Shown: positions 1 through 11,897, counted from the first letter of the stretch. The stretch: DNA of 64,000 nt from Candidatus Kosakonia sp. 282A-S69 (GCF_029433855.1 NZ_JAROAU010000003.1:2331670-2395669), one strand, 5' to 3'. Program-made: numbers and translations. The notes: generated from the sequence alone by a model not told the origin.

Positions 1-559
1 TATCCTGCGGTGCCAGCGGCGCGGTCATCAGCAGCGCGGTTAAGAACTGGCTGGAGACGCTGCCATCAACGCTCACTTCGCCACCGTTAAACCCGCCGCG
101 CAGACGCAGGGGCGGATAGTGCTCCTGCTCAAGGTAGTCAATCTTCGCCCCGCCCTGACGTAGCGCGTCGACGAGATGGCCAATCGGGCGCTCTTTCATG
201 CGCGGCTCGCCGGTCAACACAACATCGCCGTCGCCCAGACAGAGCGCGGCGGCCAGCGGGCGCATCGCCGTGCCGGCATTACCGAGGAATAGCTCGACTT
301 TTTCTGCCGCCCTCAGCGGGCCGCCCACGCCGACCACTTCACAGCGGGTACGATCGGCTGACAGCGTGTAATGAACCCCCAGCGTAGTCAGGGCATTGAG
401 CATATGGCGAACATCGTCGCTGTCCAGCAGGTTGGTCAGCACGGTGGTGCCACGGGCAAATGCGGCAAGCAGCAAGGCGCGGTTTGAAACACTCTTTGAA
501 CCAGGCAGATTGATGGTGCCATCCACGCGCGCGATGGGTTGTAACGTCAGGGATTCCAT
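1..559 (-). CDS. aroA: 3-phosphoshikimate 1-carboxyvinyltransferase (EPSP synthase), 5' part only
   Basis: Transfers enolpyruvate from PEP to shikimate-3-phosphate in the cytoplasmic shikimate pathway to aromatic amino acids. The reading frame starts at ATG (559) and runs off the left window edge, so only about 186 of the usual 427 residues are present. The start [20 protein letters not shown] is essentially the E. coli N-terminus and is followed by the substrate-binding SKSVSNR motif (Lys22) and by [10 protein letters not shown], the PEP/glyphosate loop. It lies downstream of serC on the same strand with a hairpin between them, matching the known serC-aroA operon. Identity is certain; the C-terminal half cannot be assessed. 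Confidence 0.97.
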   Translation of the reverse strand, partial: MESLTLQPIARVDGTINLPGSKSVSNRALLLAAFARGTTVLTNLLDSDDVRHMLNALTTLGVHYTLSADRTRCEVVGVGGPLRAAEKVELFLGNAGTAMRPLAAALCLGDGDVVLTGEPRMKERPIGHLVDALRQGGAKIDYLEQEHYPPLRLRGGFNGGEVSVDGSVSSQFLTALLMTAPLAPQD

Positions 560-580
560 GAAACTTCACTCTCTACGAAC

Positions 581-611
581 AAAATAAAAACCCCGCAGGC
601 GGGCTGCGGGG
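581..611 (-). terminator. serC-aroA intergenic hairpin (partial terminator)
   Basis: On the minus strand CCCCGCA-GCCCGCC-TGCGGGG (positions 611-591) is followed by a T-rich run (590-581). It sits between the serC stop and the aroA start, only 22 bases before aroA, so it probably acts as an attenuating, leaky terminator that lowers aroA relative to serC. Direction follows from the T-run. Confidence 0.7.
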
Positions 612-626
612 ATCGTTATTACTGCA

Positions 627-1712
627 TTAACCGTGACGGCGTTCGAACTCAACCATAAAGTCCGTCAACGCCTGCACGCCCGCCAACGGCATGGCGTTAT
701 AGATAGAGGCACGCATGCCACCTACCACCCGATGACCTTTCAGCGCGTGCAGGCCGGCTGCGAAGGACTCTTCGAGGAAGAGTTTATCGAGCGCGCTGTC
801 AGCCAGCTGGAAAGGCACGTTCATCCGCGAGCGGTTCGCTTTTGCCACATCGTTGCGGTAGAAATCACTGCCGTCAATCACGCCATACAGCAGATCGGCT
901 TTTTGCTGGTTGATGCGATCCATCGCCGCAACGCCACCCTGCTGCTTCAGCCATTTGAACACCAGACCGGAGAGGTACCAGGCAAAGGTCGGCGGAGTGT
1001 TGAACATCGAGTCGTTATCATTAAGCACGGTGTAATCAAGAATCGACGGGCAGGCCTGGTGCGCCTTACCGAGCAGATCTTCACGCACAATCACCAGCGT
1101 TAATCCGGCCGGGCCAATGTTTTTCTGCGCACCGGCGTAGATCACACCAAAGCGGCTGACATCGAGGGGGGCAGAAAGAATGGTTGAGGAGAAATCCGCT
1201 GCCACTACCACATCGCCAAAGTCCGGCGTTTCGTCAATGGCAATACCGTCGATAGTTTCATTCGGGCAGTAGTGCAGATAAGCTGCGTTGTCGCTGAGCT
1301 GCCAGTCGCGCATCGGTTTAACCGCGCGCAGGCCGTCAAGGGTAGTTTTGGCATCAATTACGTTCGGCGTGCAGTACTTCTTCGCCTCTTTGACGGCGCT
1401 TGCCGCCCAGTAACCGGCATCCACGTAATCTGCGGTGGTTTTATCGCCCAGCAGATTCAGCGGTACGCCAGCGAACTGACCGCGGCCGCCGCCGTGACAA
1501 AACAGTACTTTATAGTTGGACGGGATAGTGAGCAGATCGCGAAAATCCTTTTCTGCCTCTTCCGCCATCTGGATAAACTCTTTGCCACGGTGGCTAATTT
1601 CCATCACCGACGTGCCGAGACCTTGCCAGTCGCACAACTCCTGCTGAGCCTGCTTGAGCACATCCGCCGGTAATACGGCCGGGCCAGAACTAAAATTGAA
1701 AACCTGCGTCAT
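627..1712 (-). CDS. serC: phosphoserine aminotransferase
   Basis: PLP enzyme that transaminates 3-phosphohydroxypyruvate to phosphoserine (serine synthesis) and the equivalent step in pyridoxal phosphate synthesis. The 361-residue product is one residue from the usual 362. Visible family marks are the N-terminal [18 protein letters not shown], and the PLP-binding lysine in [12 protein letters not shown]. The start ATG at 1712 has an AAGGGG Shine-Dalgarno just upstream. First gene of the serC-aroA operon; ycaP lies 162 bases upstream in the same direction, and that gap is long enough for its own promoter. Confidence 0.98.
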   Translation of the reverse strand: MTQVFNFSSGPAVLPADVLKQAQQELCDWQGLGTSVMEISHRGKEFIQMAEEAEKDFRDLLTIPSNYKVLFCHGGGRGQFAGVPLNLLGDKTTADYVDAGYWAASAVKEAKKYCTPNVIDAKTTLDGLRAVKPMRDWQLSDNAAYLHYCPNETIDGIAIDETPDFGDVVVAADFSSTILSAPLDVSRFGVIYAGAQKNIGPAGLTLVIVREDLLGKAHQACPSILDYTVLNDNDSMFNTPPTFAWYLSGLVFKWLKQQGGVAAMDRINQQKADLLYGVIDGSDFYRNDVAKANRSRMNVPFQLADSALDKLFLEESFAAGLHALKGHRVVGGMRASIYNAMPLAGVQALTDFMVEFERRHG

Positions 1713-1874
1713 TTCCCCTTACCACCCTATAAAGCAAAACGTTTTTCCTGTGACATCGGTTTTATCATTCACCGCCACAGGCCGCAACGAGTAATCAGAG
1801 GCAGGGTAAAGTTGTGCGTCCCGTCACATAGCAGAATGTTTTGCCAGTCGAAAGCAGATCCGATAAAAACCCTG

Positions 1875-2567
1875 TTATGTGACGCGAATCGCCCTGCTGG
1901 CCTTCGACCATTCCGGATTTGCGCAGCGTGGGCAGGCTTTTTTTTCACCCGCCTGCAGGGCAGAAATTTTACTGCAGCGGACGCAAACATAATCGCCGGC
2001 TTCCGGCACGGTGATAAAACGCTCGCTGCACCCCTCTGGCAGAATACAGAGCCCGGGTTTTACCTCTTCATCGATATAGTAATAGACACTGAGCTGCCCG
2101 TTGGTCTCCATGATCGCCAGCCGTACCTGCCCGAGCTGTTCGACACCGTTGTTGCGCAGCTCCATAAAGAACTCGAACTCTGTCATGTTCTCCTTATGCA
2201 GCCTCTCCCACTCCAGCTCGCCCTCTTTAATAATGACGATCGGCTTACCCTCCAGCAGATCTTCCAGCTTTTCGCTGTGTGACATCAGCCACATCACCAG
2301 GCGGTAGAGCAGCGCGAGAGTAATAAAGACCACCAGCACCGGCAGCATGGGAACATCATCATAGAAAGCGACGTCACCTGCCGCCGATCCAAGCGTCAAA
2401 ATGATCAACACCTCAAACAGCGACATCTGCCGTACGCCGCGTCGGCCAGTGATTTTCAGAAAAAGAAAGACCAGCACAAAGGTGTAGAGACTGCGCAGCG
2501 CCACTTCGCCCAAAAATTCGAGGGGAACCTTGTCGAGCGCCATGCGATGTAGGTCAAACGCTTTCAT
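1875..2567 (-). CDS. ycaP: YcaP, DUF421/YetF-family inner membrane protein
   Basis: 230 residues, the same length as E. coli YcaP. About three hydrophobic segments occur in the first 90 residues ([56 protein letters not shown]), followed by the DUF421 cytoplasmic domain with EGKPIVIIKEGEL. The C-terminus carries a CVRCSKI...CPRC pattern that looks like a small zinc-ribbon tail. The function is not known; in the YetF family the soluble domain is conserved in spore-formers as well. It is divergent from ycaO, with 136 bases between the start codons. Confidence 0.9.
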   Translation of the reverse strand: MKAFDLHRMALDKVPLEFLGEVALRSLYTFVLVFLFLKITGRRGVRQMSLFEVLIILTLGSAAGDVAFYDDVPMLPVLVVFITLALLYRLVMWLMSHSEKLEDLLEGKPIVIIKEGELEWERLHKENMTEFEFFMELRNNGVEQLGQVRLAIMETNGQLSVYYYIDEEVKPGLCILPEGCSERFITVPEAGDYVCVRCSKISALQAGEKKACPRCANPEWSKASRAIRVT

Positions 2568-2703
2568 TTTTAATGCCTTAACAGGAGCAACTCCTGATAA
2601 GCATAGCCAGAACTTTTATTTTCGCCGCACCACGAAGGACGATAGCGCCTGCCACGTAAAACCCGTATCATTGCGCGCTTTACGTACGAAAAAAGTGACC
2701 GCC

Positions 2704-4464
2704 ATGACCCAAACATTTATCCCCGGTAAAGACGCCGCGCTGGAAGACTCCATCGCCCGCTTTCAGCAGAAACTGACCGATCTCGGTTTCAATATTGAAG
2801 AGGCCTCCTGGCTCAACCCCGTGCCAAACGTCTGGTCGGTGCATATCCGCGATAAAGAGTGCGCGCTGTGCTTTACCAATGGTAAAGGCGCTACAAAGAA
2901 AGCGGCATTAGCCTCCGCGCTCGGCGAATATTTCGAACGTCTCTCCACCAACTACTTCTTTGCTGACTTCTGGCTCGGCGACGCGATTGCCCAGGGGCCG
3001 TTTGTCCACTACCCGAATGAGAAGTGGTTCCCGTTGCCGGAAGATGACTCGCTGCCGGAAGGCATTCTGGATGCGCGCCTGCGCGCGTACTACGATCCGG
3101 AAAACGAACTGGCCGCCGGTATGCTCATCGATCTGCAGTCCGGTAATGAAGAGCGTGGCATCTGCGCCCTGCCCTTTACCCGCCAGTCGGATGAGCAGAC
3201 GGTCTATATTCCGATGAACATCGTTGGCAACCTCTATGTCTCCAACGGCATGTCGGCGGGCAACACTCGTAACGAAGCGCGTGTGCAGGGTCTGTCTGAA
3301 GTGTTCGAACGTCATATTAAAAACCGCATTATTGCCGAGAGCATCAGCCTGCCGGAGATCCCGCAGGAGGTGCTGGCGCGCTATCCGGGCGTTGTCGAAG
3401 CGATTGCGAAACTGGAAGCGGAAGGTTTCCCGATCTTTGCCTACGATGGCTCGCTGGGCGGTAACTACCCGGTTATCTGCGTGGTATTGTTCAACCCGGC
3501 GAATGGCACCTGCTTCGCCTCGTTTGGCGCGCACCCGGACTTCGGCGTGGCGCTGGAGCGTACGGTTACGGAGCTGCTGCAGGGCCGCGGTCTGAAGGAT
3601 CTGGATGTCTTTACCCCGCCGACCTTTGATGATGAAGAAGTGGCAGAGCACGCTAACCTCGAGACGCACTTTATCGACTCGAGCGGCCTCATCTCCTGGG
3701 ATCTGTTCAAACAGGATGCCGATTATCCGTTTGTCGACTGGAGCTTTGCCGGCACCACGGAAGAGGAGTTCGCGACGCTGATGAGCATCTTCCAGAAGGA
3801 GGATAAAGAGGTTTATATCGCGGATTACGAGCACCTGGGCGTCTACGCCTGCCGTATTCTGGTGCCAGGTATGTCTGATATCTACCCTGCGGAAGATCTG
3901 TGGCTGGCGAATAACACCATGGGTACCCACCTGCGCGAAACCATCCTCTCCCTGCCTGGTAGCGAGTGGGATAAAGAGGCCTATCTCGATCTTATTGCGC
4001 AGTTGGATGATGAAGGTCACGATGACTTTACCCGCGTACGCGAACTGCTGGGCCTGGCAACGGGCAAAGATAACGGCTGGTATACCCTGCGTATCGGTGA
4101 GCTGAAAGCGATGCTGGCGCTGGCGGGCGGCGATCTCGATCAGGCCCTGGCCTGGACCGAGTGGACGATTGAGTTTAACGCCTCGATCTTCAGCCCTGAA
4201 CGCGCCAACTACTACCGTTGCCTGCAGACTCTGTTGCTGCTGGCGCAGGAAGAGGAGCGTCAACCGCTGCAATACCTCAACGCCTTTGTACGTATGTATG
4301 GCGCTCAGGCCGTTGAAGCTGCCAGCGCCGCACTCAGCGGTGAAGCGCCGTTCTACGACCTGCAGCCTGCTGACGGCACGCTACAGGCGTTCCCGGCTCA
4401 TCAGTCGCTGTTAGCCGCTTACGAAAAATTACAACGTGCGAAAGTTGCTTACTGGTCTAAGTAA
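2704..4464 (+). CDS. ycaO: YcaO, ATP-dependent S12 methylthiotransferase accessory/cyclodehydratase-family protein
   Basis: 586 residues beginning MTQTFIPGKDAALEDSI at the ATG at 2704, exactly the E. coli length. Upstream in-frame codons from 2530 were excluded because homology begins here. The YcaO domain (about residues 60-400) contains the ATP-grasp-like nucleotide site that phosphorylates a backbone amide; in E. coli YcaO works with RimO in beta-methylthiolation of ribosomal protein S12, and no peptide substrate is encoded nearby. The last about 150 residues form the TPR-like tail. Followed by a strong terminator; it is not part of the focA operon. Confidence 0.95.
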   Translation: MTQTFIPGKDAALEDSIARFQQKLTDLGFNIEEASWLNPVPNVWSVHIRDKECALCFTNGKGATKKAALASALGEYFERLSTNYFFADFWLGDAIAQGPFVHYPNEKWFPLPEDDSLPEGILDARLRAYYDPENELAAGMLIDLQSGNEERGICALPFTRQSDEQTVYIPMNIVGNLYVSNGMSAGNTRNEARVQGLSEVFERHIKNRIIAESISLPEIPQEVLARYPGVVEAIAKLEAEGFPIFAYDGSLGGNYPVICVVLFNPANGTCFASFGAHPDFGVALERTVTELLQGRGLKDLDVFTPPTFDDEEVAEHANLETHFIDSSGLISWDLFKQDADYPFVDWSFAGTTEEEFATLMSIFQKEDKEVYIADYEHLGVYACRILVPGMSDIYPAEDLWLANNTMGTHLRETILSLPGSEWDKEAYLDLIAQLDDEGHDDFTRVRELLGLATGKDNGWYTLRIGELKAMLALAGGDLDQALAWTEWTIEFNASIFSPERANYYRCLQTLLLLAQEEERQPLQYLNAFVRMYGAQAVEAASAALSGEAPFYDLQPADGTLQAFPAHQSLLAAYEKLQRAKVAYWSK

Positions 4465-4517
4465 CGACAAATAACACCACAACAGGTAGGCTTATTCGCA
4501 AGTCTACGCTATATTAC

Positions 4518-4544
4518 GGGGCAATTTTATTGCCCCTTTTTTAT
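4518..4544 (+). terminator. intrinsic terminator of ycaO
   Basis: GGGGCAA-TTTTA-TTGCCCC stem-loop (4518-4536) followed by a run of Ts. It separates ycaO from the focA-pflB promoters. Confidence 0.88.
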
Positions 4545-4795
4545 TATATTTTGGTGATGAATCTTAAATGTAATATTTAAGTTAATCGTGGGTAAATATA
4601 ATTACATTCACAACGCGAATATTGTTACGTGTAATAGCAATTACTCCATATTAATTAACCGTTAACGGAGGATGGCACAAAAAAATTCAACGCTTCTTAT
4701 AAATTTTAAAATTTATTTTTATTTTGATAATCAACACGTTAACCCGCATCAGCAGAAAAACCATACGCTTTGCGGTCCTATAAGCCAGGCGAGAT

Positions 4796-4837
4796 ATGAT
4801 CCATATCAAATTGTCTTCTATAATGCTTTGTTAGTAT
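4796..4837 (+). promoter_or_regulatory. focA-pflB promoter region with FNR-like box
   Basis: The 405-base gap 4465-4869 holds the ycaO terminator and then AT-rich DNA. ATGATCCATATCAA (4796-4809) is a perfect inner FNR palindrome, TGAT-N4-ATCA. Two -10 candidates follow: TATAAT (4819-4824) and TAGTAT (4832-4837). The second would place the FNR centre near -41.5, the usual class II activator position, whereas the first would put it near -28. In E. coli this operon is induced anaerobically by FNR and ArcA, which fits. The assignment of the start site is inferred. Confidence 0.6.
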
Positions 4838-4869
4838 CTCGTCGCCGACTTAATAAAGAGAGAGTTAGT

Positions 4870-5727
4870 GTGAAAGCTGACAACCCTTTTGATCTAATAC
4901 TTCCAGCAGAGATGGCCAAAGTGGCCGAAGAAGCTGGTGTCTATAAAGCGACTAAACATCCGCTTAAGACCTTCTACCTGGCGATCACCGCCGGTGTGTT
5001 TATCTCCATTGCGTTCGTTTTCTATATAACGGCTACCACCGGTACAGGAACTATGCCGTACGGCATTGCGAAACTTATCGGCGGCATCTGTTTCTCACTT
5101 GGGTTGATTCTCTGCATTATCTGCGGCGCCGACCTCTTTACCTCCACGGTGCTGATTGTTGTAGCGAAAGCCAGCGGACGCATCACCTGGGGGCAACTGG
5201 CTCGAAACTGGATCAACGTTTACGTTGGCAACCTGGTTGGTGCGCTGCTCTTCGTCTTACTAATGTGGCTGTCCGGCGAATATATGGTCGCCAACGGCGG
5301 CTGGGGCTTAAACGTATTGCAGACCGCCGATCACAAAGTGCACCACACCTTCGTTGAAGCGGTAGCGTTAGGTATCCTCGCGAATCTGATGGTCTGCATG
5401 GCGGTATGGATGAGTTACTCCGGCCGCAGCTTGATGGATAAAGCAATGATTATGGTGCTGCCGGTCGCGATGTTTGTCGCCAGCGGTTTTGAGCACAGTA
5501 TTGCGAACATGTTTATGATCCCGATGGGCATCGTCATTCGCAACTTTGCAAGCCCGGAGTTCTGGACCGCAGTTGGTTCCAGCCCGGAAAGTTTTTCTCA
5601 CCTGACCGTAATGAACTTTATTACCGATAATCTGATCCCAGTCACCATCGGGAACATCATCGGTGGAGGCCTACTGGTCGGGTTGACATACTGGGTCATT
5701 TACCTGCGTGGCAACGATCAACACTAA
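4870..5727 (+). CDS. focA: formate channel FocA
   Basis: Pentameric inner-membrane formate channel of the FNT family that exports or imports formate produced by PflB. The GTG at 4870 (VKADNPFDLI) gives 285 residues as in E. coli, with AAAGAGAGAG upstream as ribosome binding site; in-frame codons from 4672 belong to the leader. Six hydrophobic segments are visible, with the family motifs CGADLFTSTVLIV, HHTFVEAV (gating histidine), and ANLMVCMAVWMSYSGRS. The pflB start is 50 bases downstream with no terminator, so the two are co-transcribed. Confidence 0.97.
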   Translation: MKADNPFDLILPAEMAKVAEEAGVYKATKHPLKTFYLAITAGVFISIAFVFYITATTGTGTMPYGIAKLIGGICFSLGLILCIICGADLFTSTVLIVVAKASGRITWGQLARNWINVYVGNLVGALLFVLLMWLSGEYMVANGGWGLNVLQTADHKVHHTFVEAVALGILANLMVCMAVWMSYSGRSLMDKAMIMVLPVAMFVASGFEHSIANMFMIPMGIVIRNFASPEFWTAVGSSPESFSHLTVMNFITDNLIPVTIGNIIGGGLLVGLTYWVIYLRGNDQH

Positions 5728-5777
5728 GACCGTTTCAGGCAGTAAATAAAAAATCCACTTAAGAAGGTAGGTGTTAC

Positions 5778-8060
5778 ATGTCCGAACTTAACGAAAAATT
5801 AGCCGCAGCCTGGGAAGGTTTTACTCAAGGTGAATGGCAAAACGCTGTAAACGTACGTGATTTTATCCAGAAAAACTACACTCCGTATGAAGGTGACGAG
5901 TCCTTCCTGGCTGGCGCAACCGACGCAACCACCCAGCTGTGGGACAAAGTCATGGAAGGCGTGAAGCTGGAAAACCGCACGCATGCGCCAGTTGATTTCG
6001 ACACCTCCGTTGCTTCCACTATCACCTCTCACGATGCGGGCTACATCAACAAGCAGCTTGAGAAGATCGTTGGTCTGCAGACCGAAGCACCGCTGAAACG
6101 CGCCATTATCCCGTTTGGCGGGATCAAAATGGTTGAAGGCTCCTGCAAAGCGTACAACCGCGAACTGGATCCGCAGCTGAAAAAAATCTTCACCGAATAC
6201 CGTAAAACCCATAACCAGGGCGTATTCGATGTCTACACCAAAGATATCCTGAACTGCCGTAAATCTGGCGTGCTGACCGGTCTGCCGGACGCCTACGGCC
6301 GTGGTCGTATCATCGGTGACTACCGTCGCGTTGCGCTGTATGGCATCGACTTCCTGATGAAAGACAAATATGCCCAGTTCCAGTCTCTGCAGTCTGACCT
6401 GGAAAACGGCGTAAACCTGGAAGCGACTATCCGTCTGCGCGAAGAGATTGCTGAACAGCACCGCGCGCTGGGTCAAATCAAAGAGATGGCAGCAAAATAT
6501 GGCTGCGATATCTCCGGTCCGGCTACCACCGCTCAGGAAGCGATTCAGTGGACCTACTTCGGCTACCTGGCCGCGGTTAAGTCTCAGAACGGCGCTGCAA
6601 TGTCCTTCGGTCGCGTCTCCACCTTCCTGGACGTCTACATTGAACGTGACCTGAAAGCGGGCAAAATCACCGAACAAGACGCTCAGGAAATGATTGACCA
6701 CCTGGTCATGAAACTGCGTATGGTCCGCTTCCTGCGTACCCCTGAGTATGATGAGCTCTTCTCTGGCGACCCGATTTGGGCAACCGAATCTATCGGCGGT
6801 ATGGGCGTTGACGGCCGTACGCTGGTGTCTAAAAACAGCTTCCGTTTCCTGAACACCCTCTACACCATGGGGCCGTCTCCGGAGCCGAACATCACCGTTC
6901 TGTGGTCTGAAAAACTGCCGCTGAACTTCAAAAAATTCGCGGCTAAAGTCTCCATCGACACCTCTTCTCTGCAGTATGAGAACGATGACCTGATGCGTCC
7001 GGACTTTAACAATGATGACTACGCGATTGCCTGCTGCGTAAGCCCGATGGTTGTCGGCAAACAGATGCAGTTCTTCGGTGCGCGTGCAAACCTGGCGAAA
7101 ACCATGCTGTATGCGATCAACGGCGGCGTGGATGAAAAACTGAAAATGCAGGTAGGTCCGAAATCTGAACCTATCAAAGGCGATGTGCTGAAGTACGACG
7201 AAGTGATGGAACGTATGGATCACTTTATGGACTGGCTGGCTAAACAGTATGTCACCGCACTGAACGTGATCCACTACATGCATGACAAGTACAGCTACGA
7301 AGCCTCTCTGATGGCGCTGCACGATCGTGACGTAGTACGTACCATGGCTTGCGGTATCGCTGGCCTGTCGGTTGCAGCGGACTCCCTGTCTGCTATCAAA
7401 TATGCGAAAGTAAAACCGATTCGTGACGAAGACGGTCTGGCTATCGACTTCGAAATCGAAGGCGAATACCCGCAGTTTGGTAACAACGACGCACGCGTCG
7501 ATGACATGGCGGTTGACCTGGTAGAACGTTTCATGAAGAAAATTCAGAAGCTGACCACCTACCGCAATGCGATCCCGACCCAGTCGGTTCTGACCATCAC
7601 TTCTAACGTTGTGTATGGTAAGAAAACCGGTAACACCCCGGATGGCCGCCGCGCAGGTGCACCGTTTGGGCCGGGTGCTAACCCGATGCACGGTCGTGAC
7701 CAGAAAGGTGCTGTAGCCTCTCTGACTTCCGTTGCCAAACTGCCGTTTGCCTACGCGAAAGATGGTATCTCTTACACCTTCTCTATCGTACCGAACGCGC
7801 TGGGTAAAGATGATGAAGTGCGTAAAACCAACCTTGCAGGCCTGATGGATGGTTACTTCCACCATGAAGCCTCTATCGAAGGTGGTCAGCACCTCAACGT
7901 GAACGTCATGAACCGCGAAATGCTGCTCGACGCGATGGAAAACCCGGAGAAATATCCGCAACTGACCATCCGCGTTTCCGGTTACGCTGTACGCTTTAAC
8001 TCTCTGACTAAAGAGCAGCAGCAGGACGTGATTACCCGTACTTTCACCCAGACCATGTAA
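5778..8060 (+). CDS. pflB: pyruvate formate-lyase (formate C-acetyltransferase 1)
   Basis: Glycyl-radical enzyme splitting pyruvate with CoA into acetyl-CoA and formate during anaerobic growth. 760 residues, the E. coli length. The catalytic adjacent cysteines are in IACCVSPM (about residues 419-420, counting Met) and the radical glycine is in RVSGYAVRF (Gly735 counting Met). It has a strong Shine-Dalgarno (AAGGTAGGTG) and codons typical of very highly expressed genes. Activated by PflA encoded next; FocA upstream handles its product. Confidence 0.99.
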   Translation: MSELNEKLAAAWEGFTQGEWQNAVNVRDFIQKNYTPYEGDESFLAGATDATTQLWDKVMEGVKLENRTHAPVDFDTSVASTITSHDAGYINKQLEKIVGLQTEAPLKRAIIPFGGIKMVEGSCKAYNRELDPQLKKIFTEYRKTHNQGVFDVYTKDILNCRKSGVLTGLPDAYGRGRIIGDYRRVALYGIDFLMKDKYAQFQSLQSDLENGVNLEATIRLREEIAEQHRALGQIKEMAAKYGCDISGPATTAQEAIQWTYFGYLAAVKSQNGAAMSFGRVSTFLDVYIERDLKAGKITEQDAQEMIDHLVMKLRMVRFLRTPEYDELFSGDPIWATESIGGMGVDGRTLVSKNSFRFLNTLYTMGPSPEPNITVLWSEKLPLNFKKFAAKVSIDTSSLQYENDDLMRPDFNNDDYAIACCVSPMVVGKQMQFFGARANLAKTMLYAINGGVDEKLKMQVGPKSEPIKGDVLKYDEVMERMDHFMDWLAKQYVTALNVIHYMHDKYSYEASLMALHDRDVVRTMACGIAGLSVAADSLSAIKYAKVKPIRDEDGLAIDFEIEGEYPQFGNNDARVDDMAVDLVERFMKKIQKLTTYRNAIPTQSVLTITSNVVYGKKTGNTPDGRRAGAPFGPGANPMHGRDQKGAVASLTSVAKLPFAYAKDGISYTFSIVPNALGKDDEVRKTNLAGLMDGYFHHEASIEGGQHLNVNVMNREMLLDAMENPEKYPQLTIRVSGYAVRFNSLTKEQQQDVITRTFTQTM

Positions 8061-8100
8061 TGGTATTGGCTGAAAGAAGCTTGTAAAAAGCGTACACTAA

Positions 8101-8126
8101 AGGCTCCACGTCTGTGGGGCCTTTTT
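8101..8126 (+). terminator. terminator after pflB
   Basis: AGGCTCCAC-GTCT-GTGGGGCCT stem (one mismatch) followed by TTTTT. It would uncouple most focA-pflB transcripts from pflA, which starts 192 bases after the pflB stop and probably has its own promoter. Confidence 0.75.
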
Positions 8127-8252
8127 CACAACCATAGCCTGCTTCGTCAGCCATCTGTTAACCGGATGCCTGCCAAAACAGACTTAGTGCAGACGGAATG
8201 AAACTGTACAGACACAGGCCCCGGACGGGCCACATCTGGAGAAAACACCGCA

Positions 8253-8993
8253 ATGTCAGTTATTGGTCGCATACACTCCTTCGAATCCTGCGGTACGGTC
8301 GACGGGCCGGGCATCCGCTTTATCACCTTCTTTCAGGGCTGCCTGATGCGCTGCCTCTACTGCCATAACCGTGATACCTGGGATACGCATGGCGGTAAAG
8401 AGATCACCGTTGAAGAGCTGATGAAAGATGTGGTGGCTTATCGCCACTTTATGAATGCCTCTGGCGGCGGCGTTACCGCCTCAGGTGGCGAAGCGATTTT
8501 GCAGGCGGAGTTTGTCCGCGACTGGTTCCGCGCCTGTAAAAAAGAGGGTATCCATACCTGCCTTGATACCAACGGCTTTGTTCGCCGCTACGATCCGGTG
8601 ATCGACGAACTGCTGGAGGTTACCGATCTGGTCATGCTCGATCTGAAACAGATGAATGATGAGATCCACCAGAACCTGGTGGGTGTCTCCAACCACCGCA
8701 CGCTGGAGTTCGCCCAGTACCTGGCGAAGAAAGGGGTTAAGGTTTGGATCCGCTACGTCGTCGTTCCAGGCTGGTCAGATGATGATGACTCTGCGCACCG
8801 CCTCGGCGAGTTCACCCGCGATATGGGCAACGTCGAAAAAATCGAGCTGCTGCCCTACCATGAGCTGGGCAAACACAAATGGGTGGCAATGGGCGAAGAG
8901 TACAAGCTGGATGGCATTCACCCGCCGAAAAAAGAGACCATGGAGCGTGTGAAAGGGATCCTCGAGCAGTACGGTCATAAAGTGATGTACTGA
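8253..8993 (+). CDS. pflA: pyruvate formate-lyase activating enzyme
   Basis: Radical SAM enzyme that abstracts hydrogen from the PflB glycine. 246 residues as in E. coli. The [4Fe-4S] motif CLMRCLYC provides Cys30, Cys34 and Cys37, and SAM-contact glycines lie in [13 protein letters not shown]. It follows pflB after a terminator; the interval 8061-8252 holds that terminator and an unassigned leader. Intact. Confidence 0.98.
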   Translation: MSVIGRIHSFESCGTVDGPGIRFITFFQGCLMRCLYCHNRDTWDTHGGKEITVEELMKDVVAYRHFMNASGGGVTASGGEAILQAEFVRDWFRACKKEGIHTCLDTNGFVRRYDPVIDELLEVTDLVMLDLKQMNDEIHQNLVGVSNHRTLEFAQYLAKKGVKVWIRYVVVPGWSDDDDSAHRLGEFTRDMGNVEKIELLPYHELGKHKWVAMGEEYKLDGIHPPKKETMERVKGILEQYGHKVMY

Positions 8994-9007
8994 GCTGCAC
9001 AGAGAAT

Positions 9008-9041
9008 AAAAAAAGCCACAACGCAGCGTTGTGGCTTTTTT
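9008..9041. terminator. bidirectional terminator between pflA and ycaD
   Basis: Inverted repeat GCCACAACGC / GCGTTGTGGC (9015-9024, 9026-9035) flanked by As on the left and Ts on the right, so it can stop transcription from both convergent genes. Confidence 0.88.
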
Positions 9042-9064
9042 GTCTGCCGGATGAACCGCCGACG

Positions 9065-10213
9065 TCAGGCGTGTGCGACCGGTGTCGGGTGATGGCCCGC
9101 TTTACGCATCAGCATCACCAGATAGACCAGCGATACGCCGGCAATCATCACAAACAGCAGGCTGTCAGAGTAACTCTGCATCAGCATGGAGGTGAGCGTT
9201 GGCCCCAGCAGGCTACCGATGGTATAGCTCAGCAGCAGCGCCTGATTCATCGCCACCAGCTGGTGATGTTCAACTTTTTCACAGGCCCAGGCCATCGCCA
9301 CCGGGTAGAGAGTAAAACCTGCGGTACCAAGTACAAACAGCGCAGGTGCCATCGCTGCGTTACTCAGCATGCCAAAGCAACCAATGATCACCACAAAAAC
9401 CTGCACGCGCAGCACCAGCAGACGACCAAAGCGATCGGCGATGCGGCCAATCGGCCACTGACCGATGATCCCGGCGCTGACCATTAACGCCATCCAGAAA
9501 CCAATGCCGGAGTCGCTGACGCCCTGGTGCGACAGATAGAGCGGCATCAGGCCATAGAGCGAGCCGAGGATAATCCCGGAGATAATGCAGCCGTTGACGC
9601 CAAGACGAGCCTGACGCAGACGCAGCATCGGCCAGATTGAGGAAGCCACCTGCTCTTCACTCTGTTGATTAACAATGCGCGTAAAGAGCAGCGGCAGCAT
9701 TGCCGCCAGCACCATACCGGTTACCCACGGCAGCACGCTCATCAGTTCTGTTGGCAGTTTGCTGACCATCAGCTGGCCAAGCACGGTGCCGATGTAGTAG
9801 ACCATCATATAAGCCGCCAGCAGACGACCGCGGTTGCGTGAGGTACCGCTGGACATCAGCGCACTCTCCACCACCACCCAAATCATGGCGCAACCGACAC
9901 CGGCGATAAAGCGCCAAATCATCCAGCTCCAGAAACCAACCATCAGTCCTAACCCGACGCAGCCTGCGGCGAAAATCAGCGACGCGATATAGTAGCTGCG
10001 GTTAAAGCCCATCTGGCGGATCAGTCGCCCGGTCAGTAACGTTCCCAGCAGGTTGCCGGTGAAATAGGAGGAGCCAACCATGCCAACCTGCCAGGTAGGC
10101 AGATTTTCATGGGCGAGCCAGAGTGGCACGAGCGTGTTCAGCGTCGCGATAGCCAGGGTCAACAGCATCAGGCCACAGAGCAATAAAAGCACTGGCCGGG
10201 TATAGGTGGTCAT
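9065..10213 (-). CDS. ycaD: YcaD, major facilitator superfamily transporter
   Basis: 382 residues, equal to E. coli YcaD, with about twelve hydrophobic segments. Visible MFS features are [20 protein letters not shown] (loop 2-3 motif) and [14 protein letters not shown] in the second half. The N-terminal sequence [21 protein letters not shown] is nearly identical to the family. Substrate unknown. In E. coli K-12 several genes (dmsABC-ycaC on one side, ycaMNK on the other) flank ycaD; here it sits directly between pflA and serS. Confidence 0.93.
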   Translation of the reverse strand: MTTYTRPVLLLLCGLMLLTLAIATLNTLVPLWLAHENLPTWQVGMVGSSYFTGNLLGTLLTGRLIRQMGFNRSYYIASLIFAAGCVGLGLMVGFWSWMIWRFIAGVGCAMIWVVVESALMSSGTSRNRGRLLAAYMMVYYIGTVLGQLMVSKLPTELMSVLPWVTGMVLAAMLPLLFTRIVNQQSEEQVASSIWPMLRLRQARLGVNGCIISGIILGSLYGLMPLYLSHQGVSDSGIGFWMALMVSAGIIGQWPIGRIADRFGRLLVLRVQVFVVIIGCFGMLSNAAMAPALFVLGTAGFTLYPVAMAWACEKVEHHQLVAMNQALLLSYTIGSLLGPTLTSMLMQSYSDSLLFVMIAGVSLVYLVMLMRKAGHHPTPVAHA

Positions 10214-10464
10214 GGGTTAAAACCGTGAGGAAGTTCAGATTGCGTGCGCATCATGCCACCGGCAAAAACATTGTCAATCCACTCTTTTTCGCCAGAGTGC
10301 GCTTTTTATCGGCGACGATTTATAAAACTTATCCTCGTTTCCAGTTACTGCCCACCGTCGCGTTATATCTCTTTGATAAAGCGTCGATAATCGATAATCA
10401 GCAACTATTTTTCAGTTGAAAAAATTCATGAAGATTAATAGCTGAGACGGACGTAAAAGGCCAT
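10214..10464. other. ycaD-serS intergenic region
   Basis: About 250 bases between the ycaD start and the serS terminator. It becomes AT-rich around 10300-10440 and should hold the ycaD promoter on the minus strand. A 64-codon open frame on the plus strand (10225-10419) shows no ribosome binding site or recognisable similarity. I see no RNA gene here. Confidence 0.5.
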
Positions 10465-10486
10465 AAAAAAAGCGCCCGCAGGCGCT
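10465..10486 (-). terminator. terminator of serS
   Basis: On the minus strand AGCGCC-TGCG-GGCGCT followed by a run of Ts (plus-strand As 10465-10470), 26 bases beyond the serS stop. Confidence 0.85.
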
Positions 10487-10512
10487 TATCAAAACGTATT
10501 GTATCGGCAAGA

Positions 10513-11880
<1,368 letters not shown>

Positions 11881-11897
11881 TTACCGCAACGCCCGCA

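Noticed and set aside
2908-4272. A 454-codon minus-strand frame opposite ycaO
   Set aside because: Shadow of the GC-rich ycaO coding frame; ycaO itself is certain from length and identity.
2704-4464. ycaO considered as part of an azoline peptide biosynthesis cluster
   Set aside because: No precursor peptide, dehydrogenase or transporter is encoded nearby, and the protein equals the conserved stand-alone E. coli YcaO.
5799-7961. A 720-codon open frame on the minus strand opposite pflB
   Set aside because: It mirrors the strong codon bias of pflB, has no ribosome binding site or homology features, and its translation is low-complexity His/Arg/Val-rich shadow sequence.
10225-10419. A 64-codon plus-strand frame between ycaD and serS
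   Set aside because: No ribosome binding site, no signal peptide or domain pattern; likely random in AT-rich promoter DNA.
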